A DNA stretch of 64,000 nt from contig MZZL01000380.1 of NCBI GenBank assembly GCA_002749535.1, forward strand, positions 62,001 through 126,000, in the 5' to 3' direction. The notes beneath the pieces are model-generated. The model saw only the letters and a list, made by a program, of their open reading frames with translations, searched no databases and was not told where the DNA came from. The stretch comes from Apophysomyces variabilis. Taxonomy: Eukaryota > Mucoromycota > Mucoromycetes > Mucorales > Mucoraceae. Numbering within the stretch: the first letter of the stretch is position 1; the number at the start of each line of letters is the position of its first letter. Below, in pieces: positions 46,554 through 60,313 of the stretch. Position numbers and translations under genes: made by a program.

Positions 46554-47253
46554 TGTCGTTTAGAAAAGATCACGCTCTTCCTGGAGTTTACTTCCGTCTA
46601 AACTATCCCACGCTAGTTCGGAGAAAACAGTGCCCAATAGCCTACCTTTCACGAACGCTTTGTGCAGCCTGGATTGATATCACAGCAGTCTACAATGTGT
46701 CACCTGAGCAGGATTAACCGGTGTTTTTATAACTTGTCATGATTAGTCGAGTATCCAGAAGTGGGACACAAAGTTCATGCGCTGCGAACTGCAACAACAT
46801 AACGTTGCATACAGTACAATGTTACGTACGGTTTTGGAGAAAACAGTAATAGCCTAGCGATACGAGAATATTTCAATAATGCTGATTATAAATGTTAACA
46901 AACGTTAAAGCACCTAGTCAACTAAGAAGAATTCACCAATATACATGGATGAGATTAAATAGCTAGAGAAATTGTAGATATTCGTTTTCCCTTTGCTGCC
47001 TGGTCAAGTTGTACTTGGCAGGAGACATCATGTTGATAAACGTACATAAGAACCCACATAACCAATTCAACAACAGGAAGTTAAAGAAAGTACCCATTTT
47101 TTCTTTATTTTACCCGATCAAGGTTTATGTCCGAAATGCAAGGATAATGCAAAGAAAGCTCGAGTAATGCTTAGATGAAATAATGATAATTTTAACATGC
47201 TTTGTAATATATAAGAAAGAAACAATAACAGTACAACGTGTCTAACGTCTCGT
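46554..47253. other. Intergenic, no gene seen
   Basis: Upstream of 5-oxoprolinase and downstream of the Old Yellow Enzyme gene, both on the minus strand. AT-rich with no open frame, repeat or RNA gene of note. Confidence 0.5.
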
Positions 47254-48520
<1,267 letters not shown>

Positions 48521-49876
48521 TATGAAATAGAAAGAGGGATTAAAATATAATACGTTGACCTTGCTATTGATATCATCGTTTTTATAACATTATAATGCTG
48601 AATAATCAATTAGCGGAGGTTCAATCATCTGAAGAAGTGAACAGATTTTTTAAAAGGAGTGCGCGGGTAAAGGAATCTTCAGCCTGCTGACGAAATAAGG
48701 CAACCAGCGACGAAACTCTAAGAAAGAAAAAAGCCACAGCAATATCTTTAAAATACCTTTGAGCGTAGCATTACCATTGGATTAGTTTCAAATATCTTAG
48801 CAACAAAGCTTCTAATGTCCTGGTCTTCAGTTTTCCCAATCTTCTGTCAGATCAGCACACTATAAATCTGATTTCACGATTAGAAACAATTTCACTAGTG
48901 GCCTGTTGTATTTGGATTTCTTTATATATATCCAGTTAACTTCATTGATCTTTAACAATCTTGTGCGATGGGTATTACTATAGTTGACTCAAGCTATGTG
49001 TCGCATGGAACTTCGGATCGCAAAATCTCGGAAATAAGTCCCACGGAACGTTTTCTGACAACCAGTTGCTCAGGTGCTCGGTTCCTGGAATTACTCTATT
49101 AAAAAGTGCCTTGCTATATCACTGTAATTAGGCAAGGAAGATTAAAACCATTAAAACTAGAGACGTTTACCGTAGTACATCTCCATACTATCTTTCTTTT
49201 GATGTGTGCTTTCTGTCGAACGCTTTGAAACAAATTGATTTGTAATCTTTCCTGGATGTGACACGGTTTGTTCAACTAATGATTAGCCGAGATAGTGATC
49301 TGACTGTTCGGTCATAGGAAAAAAAAAATAAACGGAGCGTATCTAACATTAAACGTCGTTGCTTGTATCTCCAAATGTAAATCCTTAAAGGATGCTTACT
49401 AGAATCTGTTGTTATTCAAGGAGGCTATTGCTCACTCTGCGTGATGAACTATACTTCCCAGCTAGGAAAGAAATTATTTTAGGTACAGAGGTTTTATTCC
49501 TTGGATAAAAGGTATGTTTGGCAAAAATCAATTTTAAGAGATATAAGTCTTCTATCTCTATGTAAAGAAGGTTGTCTCTTTCATCCTTTAAGCTAGAATG
49601 GGCGACGTTGCCAAATCGTACTATCAAGCTACCGTTTCCCAGGAATCTTCCTGCTATTCCTTAGCATTATAAAAAATTACCTTTGCGTAAGGTAACTCCT
49701 TTTCGGTTAATGGCGTCTAAGGGTGCACAAAGGTGTAGAATGTTTTTGCTTTTTCAGACTAAATCTTTAACCGATCATTCCATGGCTTCAGCAAAGTGAT
49801 CCTAGCTCCGCTGCGTTGCACCTGTTCAAAGCGAGCAAGCCGACCTTTGTTTGTGACTCAACTCTGCCTGCGAAAC
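48521..49876. other. Intergenic between divergent genes
   Basis: No supported exon. A single TGACTCA lies at about 48986, roughly 465 bp upstream of the Old Yellow Enzyme start, at the frequency expected by chance. AT-rich throughout. Confidence 0.45.
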
Positions 49877-50446
49877 ATGAGCTCTTTCATACCGTATGCT
49901 CTCCTATCCGGCTTTTTCGCAGCACTATCTTCGGTCTTTGCTAAGCTTTTTTCTGATGAACGTGTAGCTATATTTCATGAGCTTGTCATTGGACAATTAG
50001 AAAAGTATGATGTACTTCCATCAATGCCATTTGACACAACAGGAGAGGTAAAAAAGAAGAAAAACACTAGTTATTCTGGGGAGTAGCTGTTTGATAGCTA
50101 CGTGTTAGATATCGCTGCTTGGCATGCGCATAATATGCTTTTGCCTTATTTTCTGTTGCAACTCAGTAATGTGGACATTGTTCACCAAAGCACTGAATGC
50201 GGCACCGTCATCTGTCCAGGTTACTATCGTGAACGGTGCCATGAATTTTGGAGCTTCTGTAAGTGGTTTTAGACAGAAAGGAACGGACAAGTTCATTTAC
50301 ACATATGACAGGCGATCTTTGGCGCTTTGATTTTTAACGAGACATTAGCTCTGCGATGGTGGATCGGAGCGAGTTTTATATTAGCGGGTACTATTCTACT
50401 GTCTGAATCTCAAAAGAATATAGCAAAATCAGCAAAACAAAATTAA
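49877..50446 (+). CDS. TMEM234-like small membrane protein
   Basis: Model join(49877..50047,50109..50258,50312..50446), 151 residues, phase 0 at both introns. Starts MSSFIPYALLSGFFAALSSV. Four hydrophobic segments can be drawn: residues about 5-22, RIICFCLIFCCNSVMWTLFT, the VQVTIVNGAMNFGASAIFGA region, and WWIGASFILAGTILLS. The piece ALIFNETLALRWWIGASFIL matches the end of half-size EamA/DMT-type proteins such as TMEM234. The stretch after the first helix (FSDERVAIFHELVIGQLEKY) is less certain and might hide another small intron. The function of TMEM234 homologues in fungi is not established. The stop codon overlaps that of the convergent hydrolase gene. Confidence 0.75.
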
Positions 50447-51363
50447 AAATTATTAACAAATCGAAGAATGGCCTCTCCAGTATATGTGCCTGCATCTAAT
50501 GTCACCAAATGCCCTGAGTTGGGTATGCTTTCCCAAACAGTCGGTATATCACGAGATTGATTCACTTGGAGCCATGCTTCCATCACTTGTGCTGTGTGAA
50601 AATCTTCCTCGCCATGAATTAGAAGGTGTGGCAGTTTAATTGATTGTTCCGCTAAGATTTCCGATGGTTCTGTAGGATATTCAGGTAATGAATGCGCACA
50701 GGAACTCAAACACTGAAGCAAAACTTGATCATGCACATTATCCAGCGCCCGTTGCGCTTCTTTCTGAGAGTCTAGTGCAATACCAGATGCCACAATAGCT
50801 GTTCTTGCTGCATTCATATCGACCGAGGCTTCCTCACGATACATATCAATCCATGGAAGACGTGGCCATGCTAAGTTCGTCGGTCCACAGGCGATACCGA
50901 TGCATCCTCGGATTTTGATACCAAACCTTCTCCAAGCCGATCGTCTTTGGCGTATGCATTCTTGCGCGATCATCCCCCCCATGGATATTCCACCCAAGAA
51001 GAGATTAATTCTTTTCAGCGTTGAATATTTGTGCCTAAACCACCGAATAATGTCGTCAAGGTCATGAATGGCAGTGTCAAAAGTAAAATGTCCACTATCG
51101 GACGGAGCGTGCTGAGATAAGCCATGGTAACGAAGATCGCATGTTAAGACACAGTAGCCAGCCTTTGTCAAAACTGGCAGCACAGTATCAAATTGATGAT
51201 GATCACCACCGGCACCATGAACAAGCACCACGAGCGTTGAGCGTTTTCTCAGACCCTGAGCACCAGAAAGGAAACAATGAAGGGGAATAGGATCTCTTTG
51301 TTTAGATGTTTCTATGACAATTTTCTTTGGGAAGATATTGGGTTTAACTGCCATGGCTGTCAT
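50443..51363 (-). CDS. Alpha/beta hydrolase
   Basis: Single exon, 306 residues, starting MTAMAVKPNIFPKK. The fold is clear: strand and oxyanion region LVVLVHGAGGDHHQF, DLRYHGLSQHAP, the nucleophile elbow GISMGG (catalytic Ser), the acid in HLLIHGEEDFHT and the His in IPNSGHLV. It belongs to the large esterase/thioesterase/lipase-like group; the substrate is unknown. There is no signal peptide or transmembrane segment. The lack of introns stands out against the intron-rich neighbours and could reflect a retrocopy or transfer, but codon use looks ordinary. A TATA-like TATAAAG lies about 50 bp upstream (near 51410). Its TAA at 50443-50445 shares the TTAA with the stop of the opposite gene. Confidence 0.92.
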   Translation of the reverse strand: MTAMAVKPNIFPKKIVIETSKQRDPIPLHCFLSGAQGLRKRSTLVVLVHGAGGDHHQFDTVLPVLTKAGYCVLTCDLRYHGLSQHAPSDSGHFTFDTAIHDLDDIIRWFRHKYSTLKRINLFLGGISMGGMIAQECIRQRRSAWRRFGIKIRGCIGIACGPTNLAWPRLPWIDMYREEASVDMNAARTAIVASGIALDSQKEAQRALDNVHDQVLLQCLSSCAHSLPEYPTEPSEILAEQSIKLPHLLIHGEEDFHTAQVMEAWLQVNQSRDIPTVWESIPNSGHLVTLDAGTYTGEAILRFVNNF

Positions 51364-52640
51364 GAGTATAACGAAAGAACGATTTGTTTTCTAATTGTTC
51401 CTTTCCCCTTTATAAAGTTGTACGTATCAACGTGCGCTGCATAACCTTTTGTTCGACGTTTTTGGAAATGATCGTCACTGGGAAAGGCTACCAAAATAGG
51501 ATCTGACTGTTTGGTAAGGAAACCACGTGCAGCTCTACTTCTTCATCTTTTGCTTATCCTTTGCAGGCGGTCTTAGTTTGACAAAGGCAGATTAATGAAA
51601 GGTAGTCTAATAATGATTTAGTTCTTCTGAATTCCTTCGCTTAACGGCTTCGCATGGGATAGTATAAGGCAAGCGCTATAACTTTGTATTTAGTGTTCTC
51701 CCTTTTTTAATCCCCTTGAGAAGTAAACAAGCTATTTTCGTATGGTAGCACGTTCTTTAAGGCATGCACTCCACTTTTTTCGGTATCGCACTCGCACTCT
51801 TGTTTCCATCTCGGAACAAAATTTGATCCGGTTTTTTACGTACCGATTACTGCCAGATAGTGTAATGAATTGTTCCGCTAAAACTGATTCTATGTGCTAG
51901 AAACAGTACAGAGACCCCCAGTTATAAGTTGATTTATGATCAACCCTGGTATCAATGTGTTTAATTTCTCTGTAAAAGTTCGTCCACTCTACGAGACCAG
52001 AAAAGGTGGATCCTGTAGGCATCTCTATAAAGCCATCACCAATCACCCAAAGAAATTTGCAGAACGGATGTTAGATGTAATAAACATGCTATTCGATAAA
52101 GAAACTAGATAAAAAGTGTTTCTATGTCAAACTAGACAAAAAGTATTTAATCTTGACGCCTGTCAATATGCGAGTCCCACTGATGTATGCAGCCGCCGTA
52201 GCACATGTTGAAATTGAATGACTAGCTTGGATTTTCACCGAAAAGCCATGGACTATATATGCCCAACTCAAATTGTTTTCATGCATTATATTGGATATAA
52301 ATGACCTTAGGTATGTATACAATTGAGATAACCTTATTGTTATGATATATGGACACAAGGAAACTTAAAAATCCCAGCTCACTATAGGCACTAATGTTCT
52401 ACCAATATTGAACTATGCAGACATTACAATGAAATAATACAATCAACTTCCAAACGCAAGCACTTTTCTTGTTATTGTTGTTGATCTCTCCCGTTCCACA
52501 CTTTGCTTTGCAACTCCAATGATAAGTCAGATACAAATAGTAAATAAACGATTCAGAAGGAAATTGAAGGTTTATTTGTCTAAACAAATGTTATAACTAT
52601 CGTACATATTTTACATAAAAACAGAACATGGAAGTTTGTA
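51364..52640. other. Intergenic, no gene seen
   Basis: Between the hydrolase promoter and the 3' end of the fucosyltransferase-like gene. AT-rich; no supported exon, repeat or RNA gene. Confidence 0.5.
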
Positions 52641-54492
52641 TCATCCCAAACTCCACCATGTACTCAAAGTGTCAAATGTAATAAACGAATGTGGGTTAGC
52701 ACAATCAACAGCTACATCCTGGTTTTCCAACTGCGCAAAAACGAAAAATTTAGTTTGGTAACTTGCATGTTTTGATAACTTACGTTTGGTAGGTTAATAG
52801 TCGTACGTGCAGAGTTTGCATGAAAAGCAGCCATCTTGCCGAAACCTTTACGGCTGATCAGCCGGTAATCCGTGTAACTGAGAAGCCAATTTTCAATTAC
52901 TGCACTATTGACTCCTGCCACCATGGCCTCATCGTCATATTCATCTTCCTGGGTATCAGTTGGTTTGTTGACAAACTTTGGAGTGATCACTTTGGGTTCC
53001 AAGTGCTTAATAGGCAGACCGGTGACCAGCATTGTTGTGTCATTGCCAACTACCTGTTGGGCTAGTGCCTTGTTGTAATTCATAGATACAAATTCATTTC
53101 TTAGTGCGTTAGAATCGGTAACGAGGAAGTATACAACATGTTTGTGATGAGGCTGCCGACGTGCATCCCGCAATGCATTGGCACATTGAAAAAAATAGTT
53201 CCATTTGGCCAGTGTATTGTTATCGAGTTCGGGATTCGCTAAAGCGGTGTCATCTGTCCGAATCTGTAAATTTCAGACAATACTTATTCAGCAACTGATA
53301 GGGAGTAGGGCTTGAAATCCTCACCTGCAACCCTATGCTTAATATGCTTTTCATATCAAATACTGACTTATAGGCATCAATAAAACGCCGGGAGCCAATG
53401 GTAGGGCGGAAAAGGTAATCGGTGAAGCATCGAAACGCATTTTCTTTAGTAAGTCCTACTTCCGCTAGCCATGCTGGATAGTAACTGGATTCTTGAAAGG
53501 TTCTGATGATGTAGCCTCGATTTGATTTCATCTCTACGTACTATTTTCAGAACGATTAGCGTGATGCTTGTTTAATTTTGAAGTATTTACTTACTGATGC
53601 ATTCCATAGATGGCTAAAATTTTGTGCGGAACCGCTCGGAAATAGAAGCTTTCCTAGGGCACCCCAGTTAGCGTTGATACTGTTAACTTGTTGATAGGTT
53701 AACATGGGTGAACGCTTTGACCGGAATAACGCCTGCATTTTTCCCGGGTCATAGCTCCAATCGATGTTTGGCTTCTCGAACAGTGTTTCCAGTGCGACAG
53801 GATTTTTGCCTTTCCAGTGAGCCAAATACGCGCGGTCCGTCAAAAGAGCGTAAAAGAAGGTAGATATCATGCCTACAGTATATGAGCAAAACTTCGTTAC
53901 TGAGCTGCTGTTACTTACCACCCATTCTATCTGCAAGACCACCGCAGCTGCGACTTGGCCGATGGTATTCATCTTCTTCACATAGATAGGATACGTAACG
54001 TGGCCTATCTTCATGTTGAAAGCTACGGAAATCACCAGCTTTGAGTCGTTCCAGTTGTTCAAGTCTTCGCTCGTGTAGGGAAGTATATCGAGATTGCCAA
54101 GTTCCACAGTCCTCTATATGCATCTCAGCGTTCAATGATCTTGCACAGTATGTGCGATAGTCGGCTGGGTCTACTTTTTCAAGTACAAGCTGTAAGGTCG
54201 GATCTGGCGGTGGCGGTGTATAGGAACCGTCCTCGCTTGGTGGCACTTCTGTGCAACTTGAGTTTATGCCCATATCTATTTTTTCGTCGTCTATTTTTTC
54301 ACTTCCTGGAGTCAAATAAGCAAGAGGGACATGAATATGAAAACGATAAGTACCTGGATAACAGAGTAATGACGCGATCACCATAGTCCCTATAACTAGC
54401 ACGCTGACGAAGATCAAACATCTCGAAAACCTGTATTTGACAGTATTTTCCACAGTAGTCCCAGGACGGTGGTATGGTATTCCAGACACCAT
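52641..54492 (-). CDS. Fucosyltransferase-like glycosyltransferase, type II membrane protein
   Basis: Model complement(join(52641..52730,52784..53263,53325..53531,53595..53872,53919..54492)), 542 residues. A 48-nt in-frame segment (54306..54353) with GTAC/CCAG ends may be a further intron, giving 526. A short cytosolic N-terminus is followed by a signal-anchor helix (CLIFVSVLVIGTMVIASLLC), as in Golgi glycosyltransferases. The domain begins CGGLADRMGGMISTFFYALL then TDRAYLAHW, close to the GLGNR-type donor-site motif of plant xyloglucan fucosyltransferases, and SIGLQIRTDDT corresponds to their GIQxR motif. KHVVYFLVTDSN and the closing SRKGFGKMAAFHA region also fit that fold. Mucoromycota walls contain fucose-bearing uronic-acid polymers, so a wall fucosyltransferase is plausible. 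The donor sugar is inferred, not proven. Confidence 0.75.
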
Positions 54493-55734
54493 AATGAAGG
54501 AAAAACGGAGAAGAAGAGTAAATTGCAGAAATCGAGAGGATCGACACTGAGTTTTTATTTTGGTTCCTGTGACACGTTTAAACGGGTATTGAATCAGGTA
54601 CCCAATCACAATGCACGGATCGCCCTATATTTCCAAGGTTGGAACGGTACAATACCCACCTCGCCGCAATAAACGGAATGATCCAAGCTCCACAGACCTT
54701 CCTTAACATCTTCTTTTATTTTTTTTAATAAGGGAAAAAAAATAAAAGCAAGACTATAAGGGAAGTCTCATAGTTTGCTAATTATCTAATTAAGATCGTT
54801 TCACTTTCAGAACAAGCTAAATTTGCGGAATGACATAAAAGGTTTAGTGAAACAGGATCAAGCTAAACTGGTTCCTGATGATGGACCATGTGAGGATTGC
54901 ACAAAGGCTAAAATAACAATCTATATAAGACTAGGACATAAAAGCGCAGAAACAAGAAGATCAGATTAGGTTCTCCGCTGGATGAGAGCTAAAGCACATG
55001 CAAGCAAGGAAGATATTGACAAAAACGACATGGGCCGATCAACACTTTGTACCACCGACAGTACCTCAGAACCTTATGGTAAATATCGAATAGCACGCAA
55101 GATCACAGTTGCTTAGAAAATTTAACTAAGGGTGTTCCAGATATCTTACCATTTATCCCTATAAAACTTAGGTGTTCGTCCCACAGAGTAACATGATTAA
55201 TAAAATAGCTCAACAGGAAAACTGCGTAGTTTTTCGAACGTGTGGCCGTAGTGGCTTGATGTACCAACTCCACATCCCACTTTAAGCCTCCTTACCCTCA
55301 ATATAGCTACTGTGTGTGTCTGTTGGATTCCGACAGCGATCGTTAAACCAGAGAATTAATAGCTAAACGGAATTAAGCTATTTTTCTTCAACATAACTTA
55401 AATAAGAGAACAGAGTATGTGATCTGACTCCTATCATTTACCCTGCAAAGGGATATTCTTGGAATGCACTTGATTACCAACGTATCAGTTAAATGCCCAT
55501 GGATAGCAGGTATTTCTTACTGGACAAGCGAAAAGCGTACTAGTACGCGGCAGACCCTTCAAGCATGCAGCAACGGATATTGATTACGAAATCTAACAAT
55601 CGGTTACATCGAACAGGTGATGTTACCTCTCTATATTTTAAGTAGAAATTAGTTTTAGCTCCAATCATAGCCATGGCCGTTGATTAGTACCGCCTTTTGT
55701 TGGTTTATATGATCTCACTTTGCCTTTTCACACT
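54493..55734. other. Intergenic, no gene seen
   Basis: Upstream of the fucosyltransferase-like gene. No coding exon recognised; sequence is AT-rich and unremarkable up to the start of the repeat at about 55735. Confidence 0.45.
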
Positions 55735-57415
55735 TTTTATTAAATAAATTTTTCGTCCATGCAAAGATTAATTTGTGCTAAAAAGGATAAAATATGCGGT
55801 ATTGGTAAGTGAGTCATACGGGAAGTATGATTTGCTTACATCAACTTGATCTTCCAGTGAACACAAAAACTTATTCGAGCAGGATAGAAAAATTCATAGT
55901 TAGTCAACAGAATGGCATGTTGGTATTTTTCTGGTTACCGGAAGGTATTCCGGTTATACTATGGGACCTCTGCCGCACCGTGCAGCGGTGGAAAAAGGGC
56001 ATAAAGAAAACTGGTGTTGCATTGATTGTCTTCCATATCAAATGGGAAAGGTGGAACCAGCGAGAATTCAACTGATACTAGCGATGGCTATACAGTTTGC
56101 AGTCTCCACGTCCCGGGTTCTTCTGTTCACTTCTTAATATAACAGGGACAATCCGGATTCATACACAGTGAATGGTAGTTCACTGAGATCAGCTTTATTT
56201 TTCCGTCAGCAATCTTGGGTCTTTTTGGACGTTGCAGCTAAGAAAAGCAAATCGAGCAACTTTGCGAAATCATATGCTCCTTCGTAATCTGTGTCGTCAG
56301 ATAACGTCGGTGTATTCTCCTCATCCTCTTTCCATGCAGCCTTGTGTATCCTTCTATTCGCCAGCCGGCTCCCATACCGCCTGCTCCGATGCATATCGCC
56401 CATTCCACTTTTCGTCTTTCCGCTATTCTCGCCGCATCTGCTGCAAATCTTCGTCCATTTTTTCCAAGACCAATTATATGCAAAATCTGTACGGTGTTTC
56501 TGTGTGAGCTTCACCTTTTTCTACCTGTTACTACGATAAAATGAACGTAGGTGTTCTCTATTTTGCGTTGTGACCTAATTTATGAATTCGGTATTACTGA
56601 TGAGGGCGATGAATATATAGTTCATATCCTATGCCACCGACATATTTCAAAGCTTGTGGCTAACTCCGGAAAATTCTTGGAAATGGTTTTCTCTGCTTGT
56701 TTCGCAACAGATGCCCGGGCCTACCGAAAACGGAAAATAAGAATATAAGTATGAATATACAGTTTTATTCTAAATCATCTTCCGTCGCTGTCTCTTTTAA
56801 GCCTTTCAAGTGCAAGCGTACGAATGCCACTGTGTATAAAAAGTACCATTTCTTCTTCATATGCCGAGCAGAATTCACAAAGCCTAATCACACAACCAAG
56901 ATGGTCGGGAAATAGGCTATAGGGCATATGGAGATGAAGGAGATGAGCAATCCTGTATGTGTATATACGCCAAATGTTTTACCGGAAATATACTATTTGA
57001 AATACAGAGCTAAAGAGTGAGAAATGCGTTGTCCTTTCGCCTTTATATAGTTTAAATCACTGAAACCGAAAATGACAGTGGTTGATTGGAAATCAACGGA
57101 TGTCTAATCAATGAGACACTGCAGAGCTAAGACAACAATTTTCCCAGAATAGATGGACTGAGCCTGATGGAAGATGACGAAAGAATTGAACGTCTATAGA
57201 ACAAGTGTTGTATTTACTCGCTTCTACATGTCAATGGTTTTATCATATCCATTTTTTGGTTATAGCACCATATGGAAGCAAAGTTTTCCAGAACCTGTTA
57301 GGACACTATATCCAGTTCCGGTTCTGCTCAACTACATCCCCTTGCACTTCACTTTTTATTGTCCCTGGATATAGTTATGTTCTATTTATCGTCTTTACAT
57401 CTTTTGGTTAGCTCC
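55735..57415 (+). repeat. Diverged dispersed repeat, copy A
   Basis: By eye this matches copy B in the same orientation at several blocks: TCGTCCATGCAAAGATTAAT and GACACTAAAAATT-like start, the ACTTATTCGAGCAG segment near 55870, the ACAGAGCTAAAGAG / GACAACAATTTTC blocks near 57005-57150, and TATAGTTATGTTCTATTT near 57370. Copy A is longer because of unmatched sequence at about 56060-56560. Similarity is roughly 70-75 percent in the good blocks. No intact protein is encoded; open frames in it are short and unsupported. The best guess is an old nonautonomous transposon or satellite-like repeat. Confidence 0.55.
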
Positions 57416-58915
57416 TTTCTTCGTTTCTTTCCAAGAAAAGAAAATCTGCCAAGAGCTTTGTCAATTTGGCAAACCACAAAAAGGTTTACTGATTTTAACC
57501 TGAAACGTCCTGAAGTTAAAATCATTCCATTTTAACCAGCACAACAATTGCAAAGATGAAACAGATATAAACCGAGAACAAACATGCTTGAGCATGCAAA
57601 CCCATAGAATGTACAAGCAGAATTGAAGGAACACATTATTGGTCTCGGCTCAAGTGGGGAGGATGATTGCATAACACTCCATCATATTTGTGTAACGCAT
57701 GACCAGTGCGTAGTTCATGCGAAATGATGGAAATAACATTCTTACTCACTGAGCCGACCACATTTAACTAGCTCCTTGTAAGGCATATCCATAACTGTTT
57801 TTACTTTTCACTCTACTATTTGTCAATCTCTTCTATTGCAAGTGGCAATTGCCACCACGAGTAGCGCGGGAATAATTACTTAGAGAGACAGTTGGTTCCG
57901 GAAATAGAGAGGGTTCACTAAGGCAAGTGAGTTTTTATTCGGACATGATTTAGTTTTGGTATGATAAAGGAGGCGCACCAGAAGTAAACACGTTTTTGTA
58001 AATGTGAATTGCCACTGATTCCGTTCATTTTTGAGTTTGACAGGTGGACATCGTTGCTTCTCATATCTAAATAATGTGATACCAGTCAGCTCAAGTTAGT
58101 ACCTTGCTCTTTTAGTACACAATCTTCTGCGAAGCTTCATCTTTGTTAAAATTTATAGGGTTCTTACAGTTTCATGCAATCGGAAGCGGTAACAGAAATA
58201 GGAGCATGCATTGAGAGGGAGAGATGAAACAGTTAGAATTCGTCATTCTTGCAACACAATCAGTAAGTTCGATTTGTCCGTGCAACCAACAGCTTGGTGA
58301 AGCTTATAGTCTGTGCTCCTAATCAGATTGCCGACAGTTGCTGGTATGTATATTGGAGAATTATTCATCACAATGTAATGACCTTCTATATCATGTTTAT
58401 GCAGCACGTGCATTTCATTTCGTGTGTAAGACAGGAACCGTTCTGTTCATATACTAATCCGACCATTAGCTGTTATTACCTCTTTTCCGTTAAGCTTTCT
58501 CTATTACTTCAGCCTAAATTTTGGCAGCTATTATAGTGGCCGCAACTTTGTTTCTAGTTAATACATTGTTCTTTATCTGGTGACCCCTTTAAAGAAAGAT
58601 AAATATATCTTTGAATACGGAAGTTTAAATCTAGCTTCATCAATAGAAATTCAGTCCTTAGTGAAATATAGATCTTGTCGTGTTTTCCCGCCCTTTGCCT
58701 TTCTCTTTTCTTAAGGCTATTACTTCTTCAGCAATTCTTGTTGCAGGAAGTTTTCCAAATTTTTCAAAGTTATACAGTATTTGTTGGCTTAATATCTATG
58801 CAACGCTAATTGTGAAATAGTTAAGCCTTCGAATACATTACACAGGCTGTTTCGCATGTGAGTTAGAATACCAGTCAGAGTTCTGAACGTAATGTACAAG
58901 AAACTGGGAGTGAGC
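57416..58915. other. Accessory region without recognisable gene
   Basis: AT-rich sequence with short open frames only. Apart from the inverted repeat at 57490-57524, nothing with coding, RNA-gene or transposon character was identified. Confidence 0.4.
57490..57524. repeat. Perfect 10-bp inverted repeat
   Basis: TGATTTTAAC at 57490-57499 and GTTAAAATCA at 57515-57524 form a perfect stem with a 15-base loop, just right of repeat copy A. It could be a transposon end remnant; no partner was identified. Confidence 0.5.
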
Positions 58916-58920
58916 TTCAG

Positions 58921-59720
58921 TTAGCTTACCATAGCATCTATTAGGAGGCTTGCTCTTAACACCAGGTAGACATCTTTCTGGATCCGGATCGTATGTTTCG
59001 CTATGATGTTGAGCGGTTCGGACATATATACCTTTGATAAACGCTGCTTTCTTTCCTGTTCGTCCTTTTCGACCACCAAATCAAGCAGATTTTCGACTTG
59101 CTGTAGAGTACACGAGCCTCTCGTTCTAGCTTCAGTCACCTGTTGATGCTCGCGCTGCGCAGTCTGCTTGAAAAGTGGACAAGGAAGTATTCAACGTTTC
59201 TCAGTAAATCATCGATCATCCATACGGAATCTGCCAATGTACCCATATGCATAAAGGCTTCATTTAGACGGCTACTTCTTTCCCGCTATCCTTCATTTAG
59301 TATAGCTGCATTTGGTTAAGCCAATCCTACCCGGTCATTTAGTTTCTCAACCTAGGGCATATCGACGTCAAATGAGGTAAAATCATGTACATCCAGTGGA
59401 ATATCTTCGGCTTCTATGTAGTCGCATAAGTCATTCATCATCAGAAGAAAACGATGTGGGTTTTTGTTTCTGGAAAGTAAGAGATTAGAGCGTTTCACAA
59501 CAGTTAGCAATATTCAGTTACTTTACGTTAAGTGCTAGAAAAGAGTGTGTGTCCTGACGCCTCACATTTGGGGTAGGATTTTTACCTTTCCAGAGTGAAC
59601 TATTGTTTTCTTTGACGAGTAACCGTGTTATTGTCAGAACCGCTTTTGCAGATGTAATTAATCTATGAAAGGTATAGAATAACTTGAGGTTCCCCGTGTT
59701 ACCCAGCCCACACAAAAAGA
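58921..59720 (-). pseudogene. Decayed protein-coding sequence
   Basis: Read on the minus strand, protein-like fragments follow one another but shift frame and meet stops. GNTGNLKLFYTFHRL and SLWKGKNPTPNVRRQ lie at about 59715-59520, then NPHRFLLMMNDLCDYIEAED and DVHDFTSFDVDMP at about 59465-59360, then SSRLNEAFMHMGTLADSVWM and IDDLLRNVEYFL at about 59285-59180, and finally QQVENLLDLVVEKDEQERKQ near 59105-59045. The fragments look like one helical protein broken by at least three stops or frameshifts. I do not recognise the family. Lying between two repeat copies, it may be a mobile-element gene or a dead host gene. Splicing could rescue parts but not the stop inside the 59380-59340 segment. 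Confidence 0.4.
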
Positions 59721-60313
59721 TACATCAAGTTTCGTAACGGTAGCATGTCTTTCCAATGTGGGAGAGAGTAAAAACTTTATTGGATAATGATATTGTTAAT
59801 TAAGCAGATCACCTATAGGTACCGGTAAGACAAAAATTGTTTTTCTTTATCAGGAATGCAATCTTTGCTCAGCTACCCCAGTCCAGCACAGACATATGTA
59901 TTCTCGGAAGTAGTTGATTACGTCGAGGAAACGTTCTATGTCAGTACCAGTGCGAGGTTCTGGCCATTCTTGGTATAGGATTAAAATAGCATATTATACG
60001 TAGACTTCCACCCATTGTACTAAGAGGATATTTTGATCTACTAACTTTTACGTTTGTATAGCAGTCTTCCTGACGAACTGTAAGACGCACAAAATCAACC
60101 ATAGCTATGACTGCATGCCCAATCTTCTCTTATACGGAATGCTTGGCTTATTAAAACAAACGGAAAATAGCACGATTTCCACATTTTACCATCGCAGAAT
60201 ATAAGTAAACGACGTCAATAAAGAGGATTTGGATACGTAGCAAAACTCCGAGAATGCTGATTCCTCACTGAATATTTGAGCACCTATTTTTATTGTCTTT
60301 AAACCAAAGCCTT

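Noticed and set aside
56206..56514. Overlapping open frames within repeat copy A
   Set aside because: Frames on both strands are equally long, none resembles a known protein, and the segment is absent from copy B.
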